Source of the DNA: Verrucomicrobiota bacterium
GTDB lineage: Bacteria; Verrucomicrobiota; Verrucomicrobiia; Limisphaerales; JAIPKD01
NCBI GenBank assembly: GCA_021733835.1
Contig: JAIPKD010000024.1
Location: forward strand, 1 to 43,142
DNA: 43,142 bases
Direction of reading: 5' to 3'
A program made the translations under genes and the position numbers. Shown here one piece after another: positions 17,729 to 25,800 of the stretch. Under the pieces are notes generated by a model, which worked only from the letters and a program-made list of their open reading frames with translations, was not told where the DNA came from and did not search any database. The number at the start of each line of letters is the position of its first letter. Position 1 is the first letter of the stretch.

Positions 17729-18589
17729 ATGACAGACCTCGGACAAACCAAACCGCCTGCGTACGACCTTGCGGTTGCTTACAGGATATATCCGTGCGTT
17801 TCCAAGGTGCCGCCGGTTTTCGGCGACGATAAGTTGCGCCTTGCGCGGATGTGCCTGAAATCATTCAAGGCCGCTCTCGGCGGACTCAAGGCGAAAGTAT
17901 TCGTGATACTGGACGGGTGCCCGTCCGCGTATGCACGGATGTTTAAGGAGCATTTCGATGCGGAGGATTTGGAGTTGATCCAAGTTCGATCCGAGGGGAA
18001 CCTTGCTACTTTCGGGCGGCAGATCGATTTATTGTTGAACCAGGACGCCGCGGAATTCGTGTACTTTGCCGAAGACGACTACTTCTATTTTCCTGGTGCA
18101 CTGGTGAAGATGCTTGCGTTCATGAAGGAAAACAGGAACGCGGATTTTGTTACCGCCTATGATCACGGCGATTATTACACTTCCGCCTTGCAGCGAACCG
18201 GCGGTGCGAAACTCGAGTTTGAATCGATAAAATGGAGGAGCGTTTGCAGCACGTGTTTGACGTTCCTGACGAAAAAGTCCGTCCTCCGCGAGGCTGCGCC
18301 GGTTTTACGGAGTTATTGCAGGAAGAATCCGGATACCGGTGTGTGGATAGCGCTGACGCATATAGACGGCACGGGCACGCTAAAATCGCTCCTGCGCGTA
18401 TGCCCCGATGTGAAGTCCGTCTTCTACATTGCCGCGGCATGGTGGTTTTTTCCAGGGCGCATGGCGGCGAAGAAGCGCTTTGTATTGTGGGCGCCGGTTC
18501 CGACGCTCGCGGCGCATATGGAAAGCGATTACCTGCCGCCGAAATATGACTGGGGAAAAATCCTCGAAGAAGCGGCCAGCGATTGTTGA
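17729..18589 (+). CDS. GT-A type glycosyltransferase
   Basis: A 286-residue soluble protein. KVFVILDGCPSAYARMF near residues 52-68 and LIQVRSEGNLATFGRQIDLL near 83-102 are the nucleotide-sugar half of a GT-A fold; YFAEDDYFYFPGALVKML near 113-130 carries the metal-binding acidic motif (EDD). FVTAYDHGDYYTS follows. It is distantly GT2-like. It starts 27 bases after the priA stop and may be co-transcribed, but there is no functional link to replication; the sugar and acceptor are unknown. Confidence 0.7.
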   Translation: MTDLGQTKPPAYDLAVAYRIYPCVSKVPPVFGDDKLRLARMCLKSFKAALGGLKAKVFVILDGCPSAYARMFKEHFDAEDLELIQVRSEGNLATFGRQIDLLLNQDAAEFVYFAEDDYFYFPGALVKMLAFMKENRNADFVTAYDHGDYYTSALQRTGGAKLEFESIKWRSVCSTCLTFLTKKSVLREAAPVLRSYCRKNPDTGVWIALTHIDGTGTLKSLLRVCPDVKSVFYIAAAWWFFPGRMAAKKRFVLWAPVPTLAAHMESDYLPPKYDWGKILEEAASDC

Positions 18590-18780
18590 AGATGATGTTT
18601 GCCACGGATTTTTCGCGTGAATCTCCAAGAATCGCTTTATGCCGAGATTCAGGTTGATGCTTGACGTAATAACACCTGAAGCGTTACGATTTGGAGCGTG
18701 TTCAATCGGTCACAACTCTGAGTGCCTAACAAAAAAAAGAGTGAAAGTTTTTTTGTGAACTCATACAAACAAAAGAAAGC

Positions 18781-20127
18781 ATGACCATGAAGAAAAAATT
18801 CGTTTATAAACAGGACGCGCAAGGCGTGACACGCAGAGAATTTCTGCAATCAGCGGCGTTTGCCGGAGTAGGTGCCGCACTATTCAGCGGGCCGAATATC
18901 TTGTTGGGGCAATCACCGAACAATAAATTAAACATCGGTGTTGTCGGTTGCGGCGGCAAGGGTTCCAGCGATACGGACTCGGTAAGCAGCGAGAACATCG
19001 TTGCGTTATGTGACGTGGACGAGAATCAGGCTGCCGGCACGTTCAAGAAGCATCCGAAGGCCAAGAAGTACAAGGACTTCCGTAAAATGCTGGATAACGA
19101 GAAGAGCCTAGACGCCGTTGTCGTATCCACACCGGATCACATGCACGCACCAGTCGCGGTCAACGCAATGCGCCGGGGTCTTCACATCTACTGCCAGAAA
19201 CCGCTTACGCATTCGGTATTCGAGGCCAGGTTGATGCGGCAGGCGGCGCGCAAGTACAATGTCGCTACTCAAATGGGTAACCAGGGTACGGCGACCGACG
19301 GTTTGCGCCGCGCAGTCGAGCTGCTCCAGGCCGGCGCGATCGGCCCCGTGCACGAACTCCACGTCTGGTCGAACAGACCTATATGGCCGCAAGGCATGGA
19401 TCGGCCCGAAAAGCCGATGCCGGTGCCGGATCATCTAGACTGGGACCTCTGGATCGGCGCCGCGCCGAAGCGTCCGTATCATGAGTCGTATTGTCCGTTT
19501 AACTGGCGCGGCTGGCAGGACTTCGGTACCGGCGCGCTTGGTGACATGGCGTGTCATACGGTGAACATGCCGTTCATGGGCCTGATGCTCGGTTATCCGA
19601 CCTCGATCGAGGCCGTGACCTCGGGTATGAACCGCGAGTCCTGGCCGAAGAATTCGAAGATCAATTTCAAGTTCCCGAAGCGTGGTAACCTGCCTGCTGT
19701 TGATTTCACCTGGTACGACGGCGGTAACAAGCCGGATCGTAAGATCACCAAGGAACTCGAAAATGTGCCCGGCAGCGGTTGCATGGTCATCGGCGAGAAG
19801 GGCAAGCTCTATTCGCCCAACGATTACGGTTCGGACTTTACCTTGTTCCCGGAGAAAGACTTCGCGGACTACAAGGGGCCTGAACCCTGGATCAAACGTT
19901 CGCCTGGACATTACAAGGAATGGCTCGAGGCCTGTAAGGGCGGAAAACCGGCCATGTCCAACTTCGACTACGCCGCGAAATTGACTGAAATTATCCTGCT
20001 AGGCTGCGTGGCCATGCAGGTCGGTCGCAAGATGGAGTGGGACGGCGAGAATATGCGCTCGCCGAATTGCCCCGAAGCGGCGCAGTTCATCAATCCCGGC
20101 TGGCGTCAAGGCTGGGAGCTTGTCTAA
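18781..20127 (+). CDS. Tat-exported Gfo/Idh/MocA family oxidoreductase
   Basis: A 448-residue NAD(P)-dependent sugar oxidoreductase predicted to be exported folded. A twin-arginine signal (TRREFLQSAAFAGVGAALFSG, residues 17-37) precedes the Rossmann domain, NIGVVGCGGKGSSD (about 52-65). AVVVSTPDHMHAPVAVNAM and HIYCQKPLTHS follow; the lysine of QKP corresponds to the catalytic lysine of the EKP motif in the family, with E replaced by Q. ALGDMACHTVNMPFMG gives the substrate-domain histidine. Exported members, common in Planctomycetota and Verrucomicrobiota, act on sugars in the periplasm and carry a bound cofactor. A strong terminator follows, so it is a single-gene unit. An ATG two codons in is an alternative start. 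Confidence 0.88.
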   Translation: MTMKKKFVYKQDAQGVTRREFLQSAAFAGVGAALFSGPNILLGQSPNNKLNIGVVGCGGKGSSDTDSVSSENIVALCDVDENQAAGTFKKHPKAKKYKDFRKMLDNEKSLDAVVVSTPDHMHAPVAVNAMRRGLHIYCQKPLTHSVFEARLMRQAARKYNVATQMGNQGTATDGLRRAVELLQAGAIGPVHELHVWSNRPIWPQGMDRPEKPMPVPDHLDWDLWIGAAPKRPYHESYCPFNWRGWQDFGTGALGDMACHTVNMPFMGLMLGYPTSIEAVTSGMNRESWPKNSKINFKFPKRGNLPAVDFTWYDGGNKPDRKITKELENVPGSGCMVIGEKGKLYSPNDYGSDFTLFPEKDFADYKGPEPWIKRSPGHYKEWLEACKGGKPAMSNFDYAAKLTEIILLGCVAMQVGRKMEWDGENMRSPNCPEAAQFINPGWRQGWELV

Positions 20128-20156
20128 AACAAGCCGCTAAACAGGTTTCAAAGAAA

Positions 20157-20187
20157 CAAAGCGCAGTCCAATGGGCTGCGCTTTTTC
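20157..20187 (+). terminator. Intrinsic terminator of the oxidoreductase gene
   Basis: AGCGCAGTCC pairs with GGGCTGCGCT around an AAT loop (ten pairs, one G-T), followed by TTTTTC. It lies 30 bases after the stop codon at 20127 and separates the oxidoreductase from grpE-dnaJ. Confidence 0.9.
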
Positions 20188-20262
20188 TTGCGTCTTCATG
20201 ATAAGCATGTAAGTTGGAAAACAGCACCTTGAATTAGGGTGTGATATCAATTAATTTCTTTT

Positions 20263-20283
20263 AACCGTGCCGTCGGCGCGGTT
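20263..20283. repeat. Inverted repeat upstream of grpE
   Basis: AACCGTGCC and GGCGCGGTT are inverted (eight of nine positions pair) around GTC. It lies about 70 bases before grpE. It could be a regulatory hairpin or a second terminator (a C/T-rich run follows). It does not match CIRCE (TTAGCACTC-N9-GAGTGCTAA). Confidence 0.35.
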
Positions 20284-20329
20284 GTTTACCTTTTCTTTTG
20301 CTTTTTAAAGTGGATCGGAGGAATTAATT

Positions 20330-20341
20330 TATAATATCAAT
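20330..20341 (+). promoter_or_regulatory. TATAATATCAAT box before grpE
   Basis: A perfect -10 box TATAAT followed by ATCAAT, ending 14 bases before the ATG at 20356. The same 12 bases occur before the LuxE-like gene (23181) and in near-identical form before the esterase (39501). No good -35 was found. If used, the leader would be very short and the GGAGG at 20317-20321 would lie upstream of the transcript start. Confidence 0.35.
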
Positions 20342-20355
20342 TATTGGTTAATTCG

Positions 20356-21069
20356 ATGAACGAAAAAACCGTGAACGACAAAGAAGAAAATAAGAAACGC
20401 GAAAACGAGGATCAGCCGCGCGAAACGCCCGAGCGTTTGGAACAAGCTCCCGGAACCGCGGGTACGTCTGAAAACGATACTCCGGGCCGGGAAGCCGATA
20501 TGCAGCAAGACGATTCCGGTGAGGCGCAGGCTTCGAACAATATGCAAGGCGAACAACAGGAAGAGACGCAGCCGGAAATAACCGAATTGTCGCTCGAGCA
20601 GGCCAAAGAGTTGCTTGAAAAGGCGATGAAAGCAGACGAGTACTATGACCGGTTCCTGCGACAAAAGGCGGAGTTCGACAATTTCAGAAAACGCTCGGCG
20701 CGCGAGCGTCAGGAAGCCGTGAAGTACGCGAACCAGGCGCTGCTCGAAAAGCTCTTGCCGATATTAGATAATTTTGAAATGGCCATTTCCGCGGCGGGGA
20801 ATGCGGATACTCAGTCCAATGAATCTTTGCGCCAGGGTGTGGAAATGATCTTAAATCAATTGCAGAATACCTTGTCTGACGCCGGCCTGGTGGAAGTGGA
20901 TGCGCAGGATCAAATGTTCGATCCGCGGTTTCATGAAGCCGTCGCGCAACATGAGACCGATGAGGTTGAGGAAGGTAAGGTAGCGCAGCAACTTCGAAAA
21001 GGCTATATGCTGGGCGATCGCCTCGTGCGGCCCGCCAGCGTTGTTGTAGCCAAGAAACCGAGCGAATGA
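20356..21069 (+). CDS. grpE: Nucleotide exchange factor GrpE
   Basis: GrpE releases ADP from DnaK in the heat-shock chaperone cycle. The 237-residue protein starts with a long, acidic, Gln/Glu-rich disordered segment (about residues 1-78), then the coiled-coil and beta domain: [19 protein letters not shown] near 95-113, [12 protein letters not shown] near 130, [18 protein letters not shown], and the C-terminal [18 protein letters not shown]. The stop overlaps the dnaJ start (ATGA), showing tight co-translation. A TTG four codons upstream (20344) is an alternative start. dnaK is not next to it, unlike in many bacteria. Confidence 0.95.
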   Translation: MNEKTVNDKEENKKRENEDQPRETPERLEQAPGTAGTSENDTPGREADMQQDDSGEAQASNNMQGEQQEETQPEITELSLEQAKELLEKAMKADEYYDRFLRQKAEFDNFRKRSARERQEAVKYANQALLEKLLPILDNFEMAISAAGNADTQSNESLRQGVEMILNQLQNTLSDAGLVEVDAQDQMFDPRFHEAVAQHETDEVEEGKVAQQLRKGYMLGDRLVRPASVVVAKKPSE

Positions 21070-22226
21070 GTGTAATGGCAAAACGAGATTATTACGAAGT
21101 CCTCGGCACAGAAAGAGGCGCCGACGCCGAGGAGATAAAGAAGGCTTATCGTAAGCTTGCTATTAAGTTTCACCCGGACAAAAACCCCGGCGATAAGCAG
21201 GCGGAGGAGAACTTCAAAGAGATCGGTGAAGCTTATGAGGTGCTGAGCGATCCCCAAAAACGCGCAGCCTATGACCAATACGGACACGACGCATTTGACG
21301 CGCGCAAACGCGGCTTTGGCGGGGGCGGCGGTGGATTCCATGATCCATTCGATATCTTCCGCGAAGTATTCGGCGGTGGTGGTGGCGGCAGTATTTTTGA
21401 TGACCTATTTGGCTTCGGTTCATCTATGGACGGCGGCACGAACCGCGGCGCGGACTTACGCTACGACTTGGAAATCGATTTTCTCGAGGCCGCGCTCGGT
21501 TGCGAAAAGGATGTCAAGATTTCGAAGTTGGACGAATGCGACCGTTGCCGTGGATCCGGCGCCGAATCCGGATCAGGCAGAAAAACTTGCTCGACTTGCG
21601 CCGGGCGTGGACAAATCGTGTCCGCACGCGGTATTTTCAGGATTGCTCAGACCTGTCCCAGATGTGAGGGATCGGGCACGATAATCGAAAAACCGTGTAA
21701 ATCATGCGGCGGCAGCGGACGCCGCGAAAAGACCTCGACCGTTAAAATACGAGTCCCCGCAGGCGTGGACACCGGCATTCGTCTCAGGTCGGTCGGCAAC
21801 GGTGAGGGTGGAATACAAGGCGGCCCGCCCGGTGACCTCTTTGTCGTAATTCACGTGCGCGAGCACGATCTATTCAGACGGGAAGGCGACGACCTGATAT
21901 GCGAGATGCCCATTAGTATAGTGCAGGCAACCTTGGGCGCCGAACTCGAGGTGCCGACCCTGAATGGGAAGGCGAATATTAAAGTGCCCGCCGGAACTCA
22001 GCCGGGGACGATTTTCAGGCTCCGCGGCAAGGGAGTGAAAAACATCCGCGGCTTCGGTACGGGCGATCTACTTGTCAGAATCAATGTCGAGGTGCCGACA
22101 CGGCTAAACCATGAGCAAAAGGAAAGACTCAAGGAGTTCGCCGATGTCTGCGATGTCAAGACCATGCCGTTGACGCGTGGATTCGTTGAGAAGGCGCGCT
22201 CCTTTCTGACCAAGCTCGGTTTTTGA
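21066..22226 (+). CDS. dnaJ: Chaperone protein DnaJ
   Basis: A 386-residue type I J-protein that delivers clients to DnaK and stimulates its ATPase. J domain at residues 8-73 with HPD at 36-38; a Gly/Phe-rich linker ([14 protein letters not shown] and a second GGGGG run); then four zinc-binding CxxCxGxG repeats ([32 protein letters not shown]); then the two C-terminal substrate domains with [12 protein letters not shown] and [17 protein letters not shown]. The start overlaps the grpE stop by four bases. An ATG three codons later (21075) also fits the family start [11 protein letters not shown]. Confidence 0.97.
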   Translation: MSVMAKRDYYEVLGTERGADAEEIKKAYRKLAIKFHPDKNPGDKQAEENFKEIGEAYEVLSDPQKRAAYDQYGHDAFDARKRGFGGGGGGFHDPFDIFREVFGGGGGGSIFDDLFGFGSSMDGGTNRGADLRYDLEIDFLEAALGCEKDVKISKLDECDRCRGSGAESGSGRKTCSTCAGRGQIVSARGIFRIAQTCPRCEGSGTIIEKPCKSCGGSGRREKTSTVKIRVPAGVDTGIRLRSVGNGEGGIQGGPPGDLFVVIHVREHDLFRREGDDLICEMPISIVQATLGAELEVPTLNGKANIKVPAGTQPGTIFRLRGKGVKNIRGFGTGDLLVRINVEVPTRLNHEQKERLKEFADVCDVKTMPLTRGFVEKARSFLTKLGF

Positions 22227-22342
22227 ACCAAGTTGGAGACCGCACCGTGAATATCCGGGTATTCATAGCATAAGGCCGATCGCCGCGCTGCGAATTCAGA
22301 GCAACGACGCATGCTCAAACGTAAACGTTATTCCACTTGGGG

Positions 22343-23089
22343 ATGCACAGATTTTACCATCCTGACGCGCAATCCGGCTGTGCCGCGCTCACACTGAGCG
22401 GCAGCGAGGCGCATCATGCCGTACGCGTTCTGCGGCTGAATACCGGCGATCGCGTGGAATTGATCAACGGTAGGGGCGCAAGGTTCATTTGCCGAGTCAT
22501 CGGTGCATCCCGTAAGGAGCTGCAACTTCATGTGCTCGATTTTAAACAGGAGGCCCCGCCGGGATTGAGGATCGAACTGTTACTGGGACTGCCCAAGACA
22601 AAGGCGCTGGAGTGGGTGTTTCAGAAATGCACGGAACTCGGCGTATCCCGGATAGCCCCCGTAATATGCGAGCATTCCGAGTTCAGGCCCGCAAAGCGTA
22701 CGCCCGCGGATAAGATCGGTAAATGGCGGCAAATCACTATCGAGGCCGCTAAGCAATCCGGTTCCTTATGGTTGCCGGATATAGCGCAGCCTGCGTCCGT
22801 GATCGAGCACTCTCAAAATGCCGGCCAAATCGATACTGCGATTGTGGCGACATTGGACGCCTCCGCGCGATCCTTGCGCGACGTTCTGCGCGAGGCGGCT
22901 TCAGGCGAGTCCGCGACCTCTCATAATGTTGCCGTGTGGATCGGCCCAGAAGGCGGTTTTTCAGAAACGGAAGTAGAGATCATTCGCGGCGCCGGCGCGG
23001 TACCCGTCCATCTGGGTAAACGCACCTTGAGGAGCGAGACCGCGGTGGTTTTCTGTGTGTCGGCGGTCAATTACGAGTTCGATGAGTAA
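22343..23089 (+). CDS. rsmE: 16S rRNA (uracil(1498)-N3)-methyltransferase RsmE
   Basis: RsmE methylates U1498 near the decoding centre of 16S rRNA. A small RNA-binding beta domain starts MHRFYHPDAQ with LSGSEAHHAVRVLRL near 20-35; the SPOUT (knotted) domain has LLLGLPKTKALEWVFQKCTELGV near 84-106, ITIEAAKQSGSLWLP near 135, WIGPEGGFSETEVEII near 200 and LGKRTLRSETAVVF near 225, all typical of RsmE. The 248-residue length is usual. A TTG two codons upstream is an alternative start, but the family begins MHRF. It follows dnaJ by about 115 bases, a common order in bacteria (dnaJ then prmA/rsmE). Confidence 0.93.
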   Translation: MHRFYHPDAQSGCAALTLSGSEAHHAVRVLRLNTGDRVELINGRGARFICRVIGASRKELQLHVLDFKQEAPPGLRIELLLGLPKTKALEWVFQKCTELGVSRIAPVICEHSEFRPAKRTPADKIGKWRQITIEAAKQSGSLWLPDIAQPASVIEHSQNAGQIDTAIVATLDASARSLRDVLREAASGESATSHNVAVWIGPEGGFSETEVEIIRGAGAVPVHLGKRTLRSETAVVFCVSAVNYEFDE

Positions 23090-23180
23090 CGGGATACTCG
23101 ACAACCATACGGTGCGGAGGGTTATGATGTTTCCGGTTCATTTTACAAAGAGAGTTATCGTTCGCCAAGATTGGTTGCTG

Positions 23181-23192
23181 TATAATATCAAT
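23181..23192 (+). promoter_or_regulatory. TATAATATCAAT box before the LuxE-like gene
   Basis: TATAAT followed by ATCAAT, 20 bases before the start codon at 23213. Identical over 12 bases to the sequence before grpE (20330). No matching -35 box is seen 16-18 bases upstream, so this is a candidate only. Confidence 0.35.
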
Positions 23193-23212
23193 GCTTAACG
23201 AATTAAGACCGC

Positions 23213-24388
23213 ATGTATAACGAGCGAGACTTTTTGGAACTTAGGTCGAGGTTGATATCATGGATAGAATCCTATTCAGACCGTGAGCTTGTTGACTATC
23301 TCAAGTGGTCTGCGTATTTGTCGGACGAGTGTTTCAACCGGTTTGCAACGGGTATTTTCAGACTTCAATTCGGTGCGAACCCGGAATACCGCAGGTATTG
23401 CGAAAGCGCCGGTATTCGCGACGGCGTGATACAGCGCTGGGAGGAGATTCCGTCCATGCCCGTATCCGGATTCGGCATGCTCGATCTGACATGCCTGCCG
23501 GAACGTGAGCGCACGGCGTGCTTTTTGTCCAGCGGTACGACGCGTGATACGCGGGGCAGGCATTTCCATTCCACGCATTCGCTCGAGCTATATGAGACGT
23601 CGTTGAAGGCGTGGTTTCGTTTTAACCTCGAGCCCGGCGCAGGCATGAGCCGAGACAAGAAGAGGTATCTGATACTCTCGCCGCCGGCTGTGGAATTTCC
23701 AAGTTCGTCGCTTGTATATATGCTCGATACCGTTAGGAGGCATTTCGGGGCGGGCGAATCGATATTCGCCGGCTATCCGGTTGATGACGCCGGGTGGGCA
23801 TTGGAGACACGGCGGATTCTTGAGTTCCTCGAGGCGGCGTCCGACGCCGGCGCGCATTTAACCATTCTCGGGACGGCGTTTTCTTATGTGAATTTATTGG
23901 ATGAGATGGAACGACGCGGCGTGAAATTTGGTTTACCCCGGGGTACATGTGCGATGGAGACCGGTGGATACAAAGGCAGGTCGCGCGAGGTCCCAAGAAA
24001 CGAGCTTCACAAGATGATTTCGGCAAGGCTTGGCATTGAACGAAGCTCCATCGTTTCCGAATACGGGATGTGTGAGTTGAGCTCGCAGGCGTATGATAAG
24101 TCGATGCATCCGGATTCGAAGGATATTGTTTCGGATTCGTCGACACTGGATCGACGCGTGTTTCGTTTTCCGCCATGGACGCGGATTCGGGTGATTTCTC
24201 CTGAGACAGGTGATGCTGTAGAGGATGGCGGTGTCGGGCTTCTTTGCGTTTATGATTTGGCAAACCTATATTCGGCGCTTGCGGTGCAGACCGAGGATTT
24301 GGTGATCCGGCGCAGTGCCGGATTCGAATTTTTGGGCAGAACCAGCACGGCCGCCGCCCGCGGATGCTCGTTGCTTCAGGAGGATTGA
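23213..24388 (+). CDS. LuxE-like acyl-protein synthetase
   Basis: A 391-residue adenylate-forming enzyme of the LuxE family, which activates a fatty acid with ATP and carries it as a thioester to a LuxC-type reductase. The AMP-binding loop is LSSGTTRDTRGR (S106-T110). TAFSYVNLLDEME near 215-230, METGGYKGRSREVPRNELH near 240-260 and SEYGMCELSSQAYD near 280 are family motifs. The C-terminal RGCSLL holds Cys385, in the position of the acyl-carrying cysteine of LuxE (Cys364 in Vibrio harveyi by memory). It begins a plus-strand group with an MFS protein and a LuxC-like protein; no luxAB, luxD or luxG is near. No Shine-Dalgarno is evident. Confidence 0.85.
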   Translation: MYNERDFLELRSRLISWIESYSDRELVDYLKWSAYLSDECFNRFATGIFRLQFGANPEYRRYCESAGIRDGVIQRWEEIPSMPVSGFGMLDLTCLPERERTACFLSSGTTRDTRGRHFHSTHSLELYETSLKAWFRFNLEPGAGMSRDKKRYLILSPPAVEFPSSSLVYMLDTVRRHFGAGESIFAGYPVDDAGWALETRRILEFLEAASDAGAHLTILGTAFSYVNLLDEMERRGVKFGLPRGTCAMETGGYKGRSREVPRNELHKMISARLGIERSSIVSEYGMCELSSQAYDKSMHPDSKDIVSDSSTLDRRVFRFPPWTRIRVISPETGDAVEDGGVGLLCVYDLANLYSALAVQTEDLVIRRSAGFEFLGRTSTAAARGCSLLQED

Positions 24389-24510
24389 GTTAAGGGGCGG
24401 GTATTAGACCATTTTCTTGCTACGCAGGCGTTTGCGTTCATAATCTAAACCGAATCCGTCCTTCGGGGCGCCGATTTCACTGGTCAACGCGAATTTTATA
24501 ACGGTTTTTC

Positions 24511-25800
24511 ATGAACGACATTACTGGAAGAGATAAAAAGCGCATACTCTGGTTTTGTGGAATACTGCATGCCTTTACGCACATGTATTTCGTGGCGCTG
24601 ATCCCGCTGTATCTTTTGATAAAGGAGGATATGGGGCTGCGGAGTGACGCTTCGGTGACACTGCTGGTGACGATACAAGGGTTGGCGTATTTCCTGCCGA
24701 GCTATTGGGCGGGGGGATTGGCGGACAAGTTTGATAGGAAGAGGCTGCTATCGATCGGTCTGTCGCTTAACGCCGTGGGGTTTATCGGGTTGTCTATGGC
24801 GCCGAGCTTTGCCATGGCGGCACTGTTCTTGATCATCGCCGGCGTGGGCGGGAGTTTTTATCATCCGGCCGCCTCGTCGATGATAGCCCGGTTATTCGCC
24901 GGGAAATCCGGCAATGCATTCGGAAAGGTCGGCATAGGCGCGGCGGCGGGATTCTTTATAGGTCCCATGTACGCCGGCTGGCGCGGGGACATGGCGGGCT
25001 GGCGGATGCCTGTATTGGAGATGGGCGTGTTGGGGCTTGTTGCGGCGGCGGCCTTCATCTTCTTCGTTCGTGTCCCTGCGGGTGCACGGACTGCTGTGAG
25101 CGCGGGCACCGGCGTGGAGCGGCGTCGAATGCCAAATCCATTGGCGAGCCTGAATTCATTGAAGTGGGTGTTCCTGTTTGTTTGTATATTTTTCAGCTTC
25201 AGGGATTTCGGTGGAGCGGGCATGAACAGCCTTAACTCGTTGTTCCTTCAGCATGCGCATGATTTCAATGCGACCTCGACCGGACTTGCCTTGGGCGCAC
25301 TGGCGCTCATGGGCGCGGTGAGTAATCCGCTTATGGGCGGGTTGAGCGACAAAGCGCGTATGCCGTGGATCACACTCGTACTTTGCGGCGCAGGTGTAGT
25401 TACAATCCTCATCCCGATACTACCGAAGGAATGGGTTATACCGGGGCTGTTATTGTTCGGATTCTTTTATTCCGCCAGCTTTCCTATGGTGGATGCCGCA
25501 ATCATGGAATCCGTGCCGGACTCGGTCAGGGGCAGGGCGTTCGGCGTTTTTGTACTTATCAGTGGGATTGTCAGCAGCTGCGCGCACTGGACGATGGGTG
25601 AATGGATTAACGCCTCGGGATTGGCTTCCGAACCACCGGAGGAGTACCTGGTTGTGTTCATGGGATTGGCCGTATTGCTTTTCCTGGCCGTGCTCGGACT
25701 GCCGTTGCTTAAACGCGTCAAGGCCGCCAATGATGTTGCCGATGCTCATGAAGAAGATGTAACGGCGAGTTCGGAAGGAAAACATGGATGTTGCTTATGA
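24511..25800 (+). CDS. MFS transporter (fosmidomycin-resistance-like)
   Basis: A 429-residue protein with 12 predicted membrane segments. The first half has LADKFDRKRLL (loop 2-3, cytoplasmic, the MFS signature region) near 70-80 and GGSFYHPAASSMIARLF near 105-121, very like the Fsr (fosmidomycin resistance) subgroup. The second half starts after a basic loop (near residue 205) and includes GGLSDKARMPWI. It lies between the LuxE-like and LuxC-like genes; its stop overlaps the LuxC-like coding start region, so the three are co-transcribed. The C-terminus ends GCCL. Cargo unknown; export or flipping of a lipid product is an attractive inference, not a demonstration. Confidence 0.8.
   Translation: MNDITGRDKKRILWFCGILHAFTHMYFVALIPLYLLIKEDMGLRSDASVTLLVTIQGLAYFLPSYWAGGLADKFDRKRLLSIGLSLNAVGFIGLSMAPSFAMAALFLIIAGVGGSFYHPAASSMIARLFAGKSGNAFGKVGIGAAAGFFIGPMYAGWRGDMAGWRMPVLEMGVLGLVAAAAFIFFVRVPAGARTAVSAGTGVERRRMPNPLASLNSLKWVFLFVCIFFSFRDFGGAGMNSLNSLFLQHAHDFNATSTGLALGALALMGAVSNPLMGGLSDKARMPWITLVLCGAGVVTILIPILPKEWVIPGLLLFGFFYSASFPMVDAAIMESVPDSVRGRAFGVFVLISGIVSSCAHWTMGEWINASGLASEPPEEYLVVFMGLAVLLFLAVLGLPLLKRVKAANDVADAHEEDVTASSEGKHGCCL

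Noticed and set aside
20221-20355. CIRCE heat-shock operator upstream of grpE
   Set aside because: No TTAGCACTC-N9-GAGTGCTAA or close variant was found; only an unrelated inverted repeat is present.
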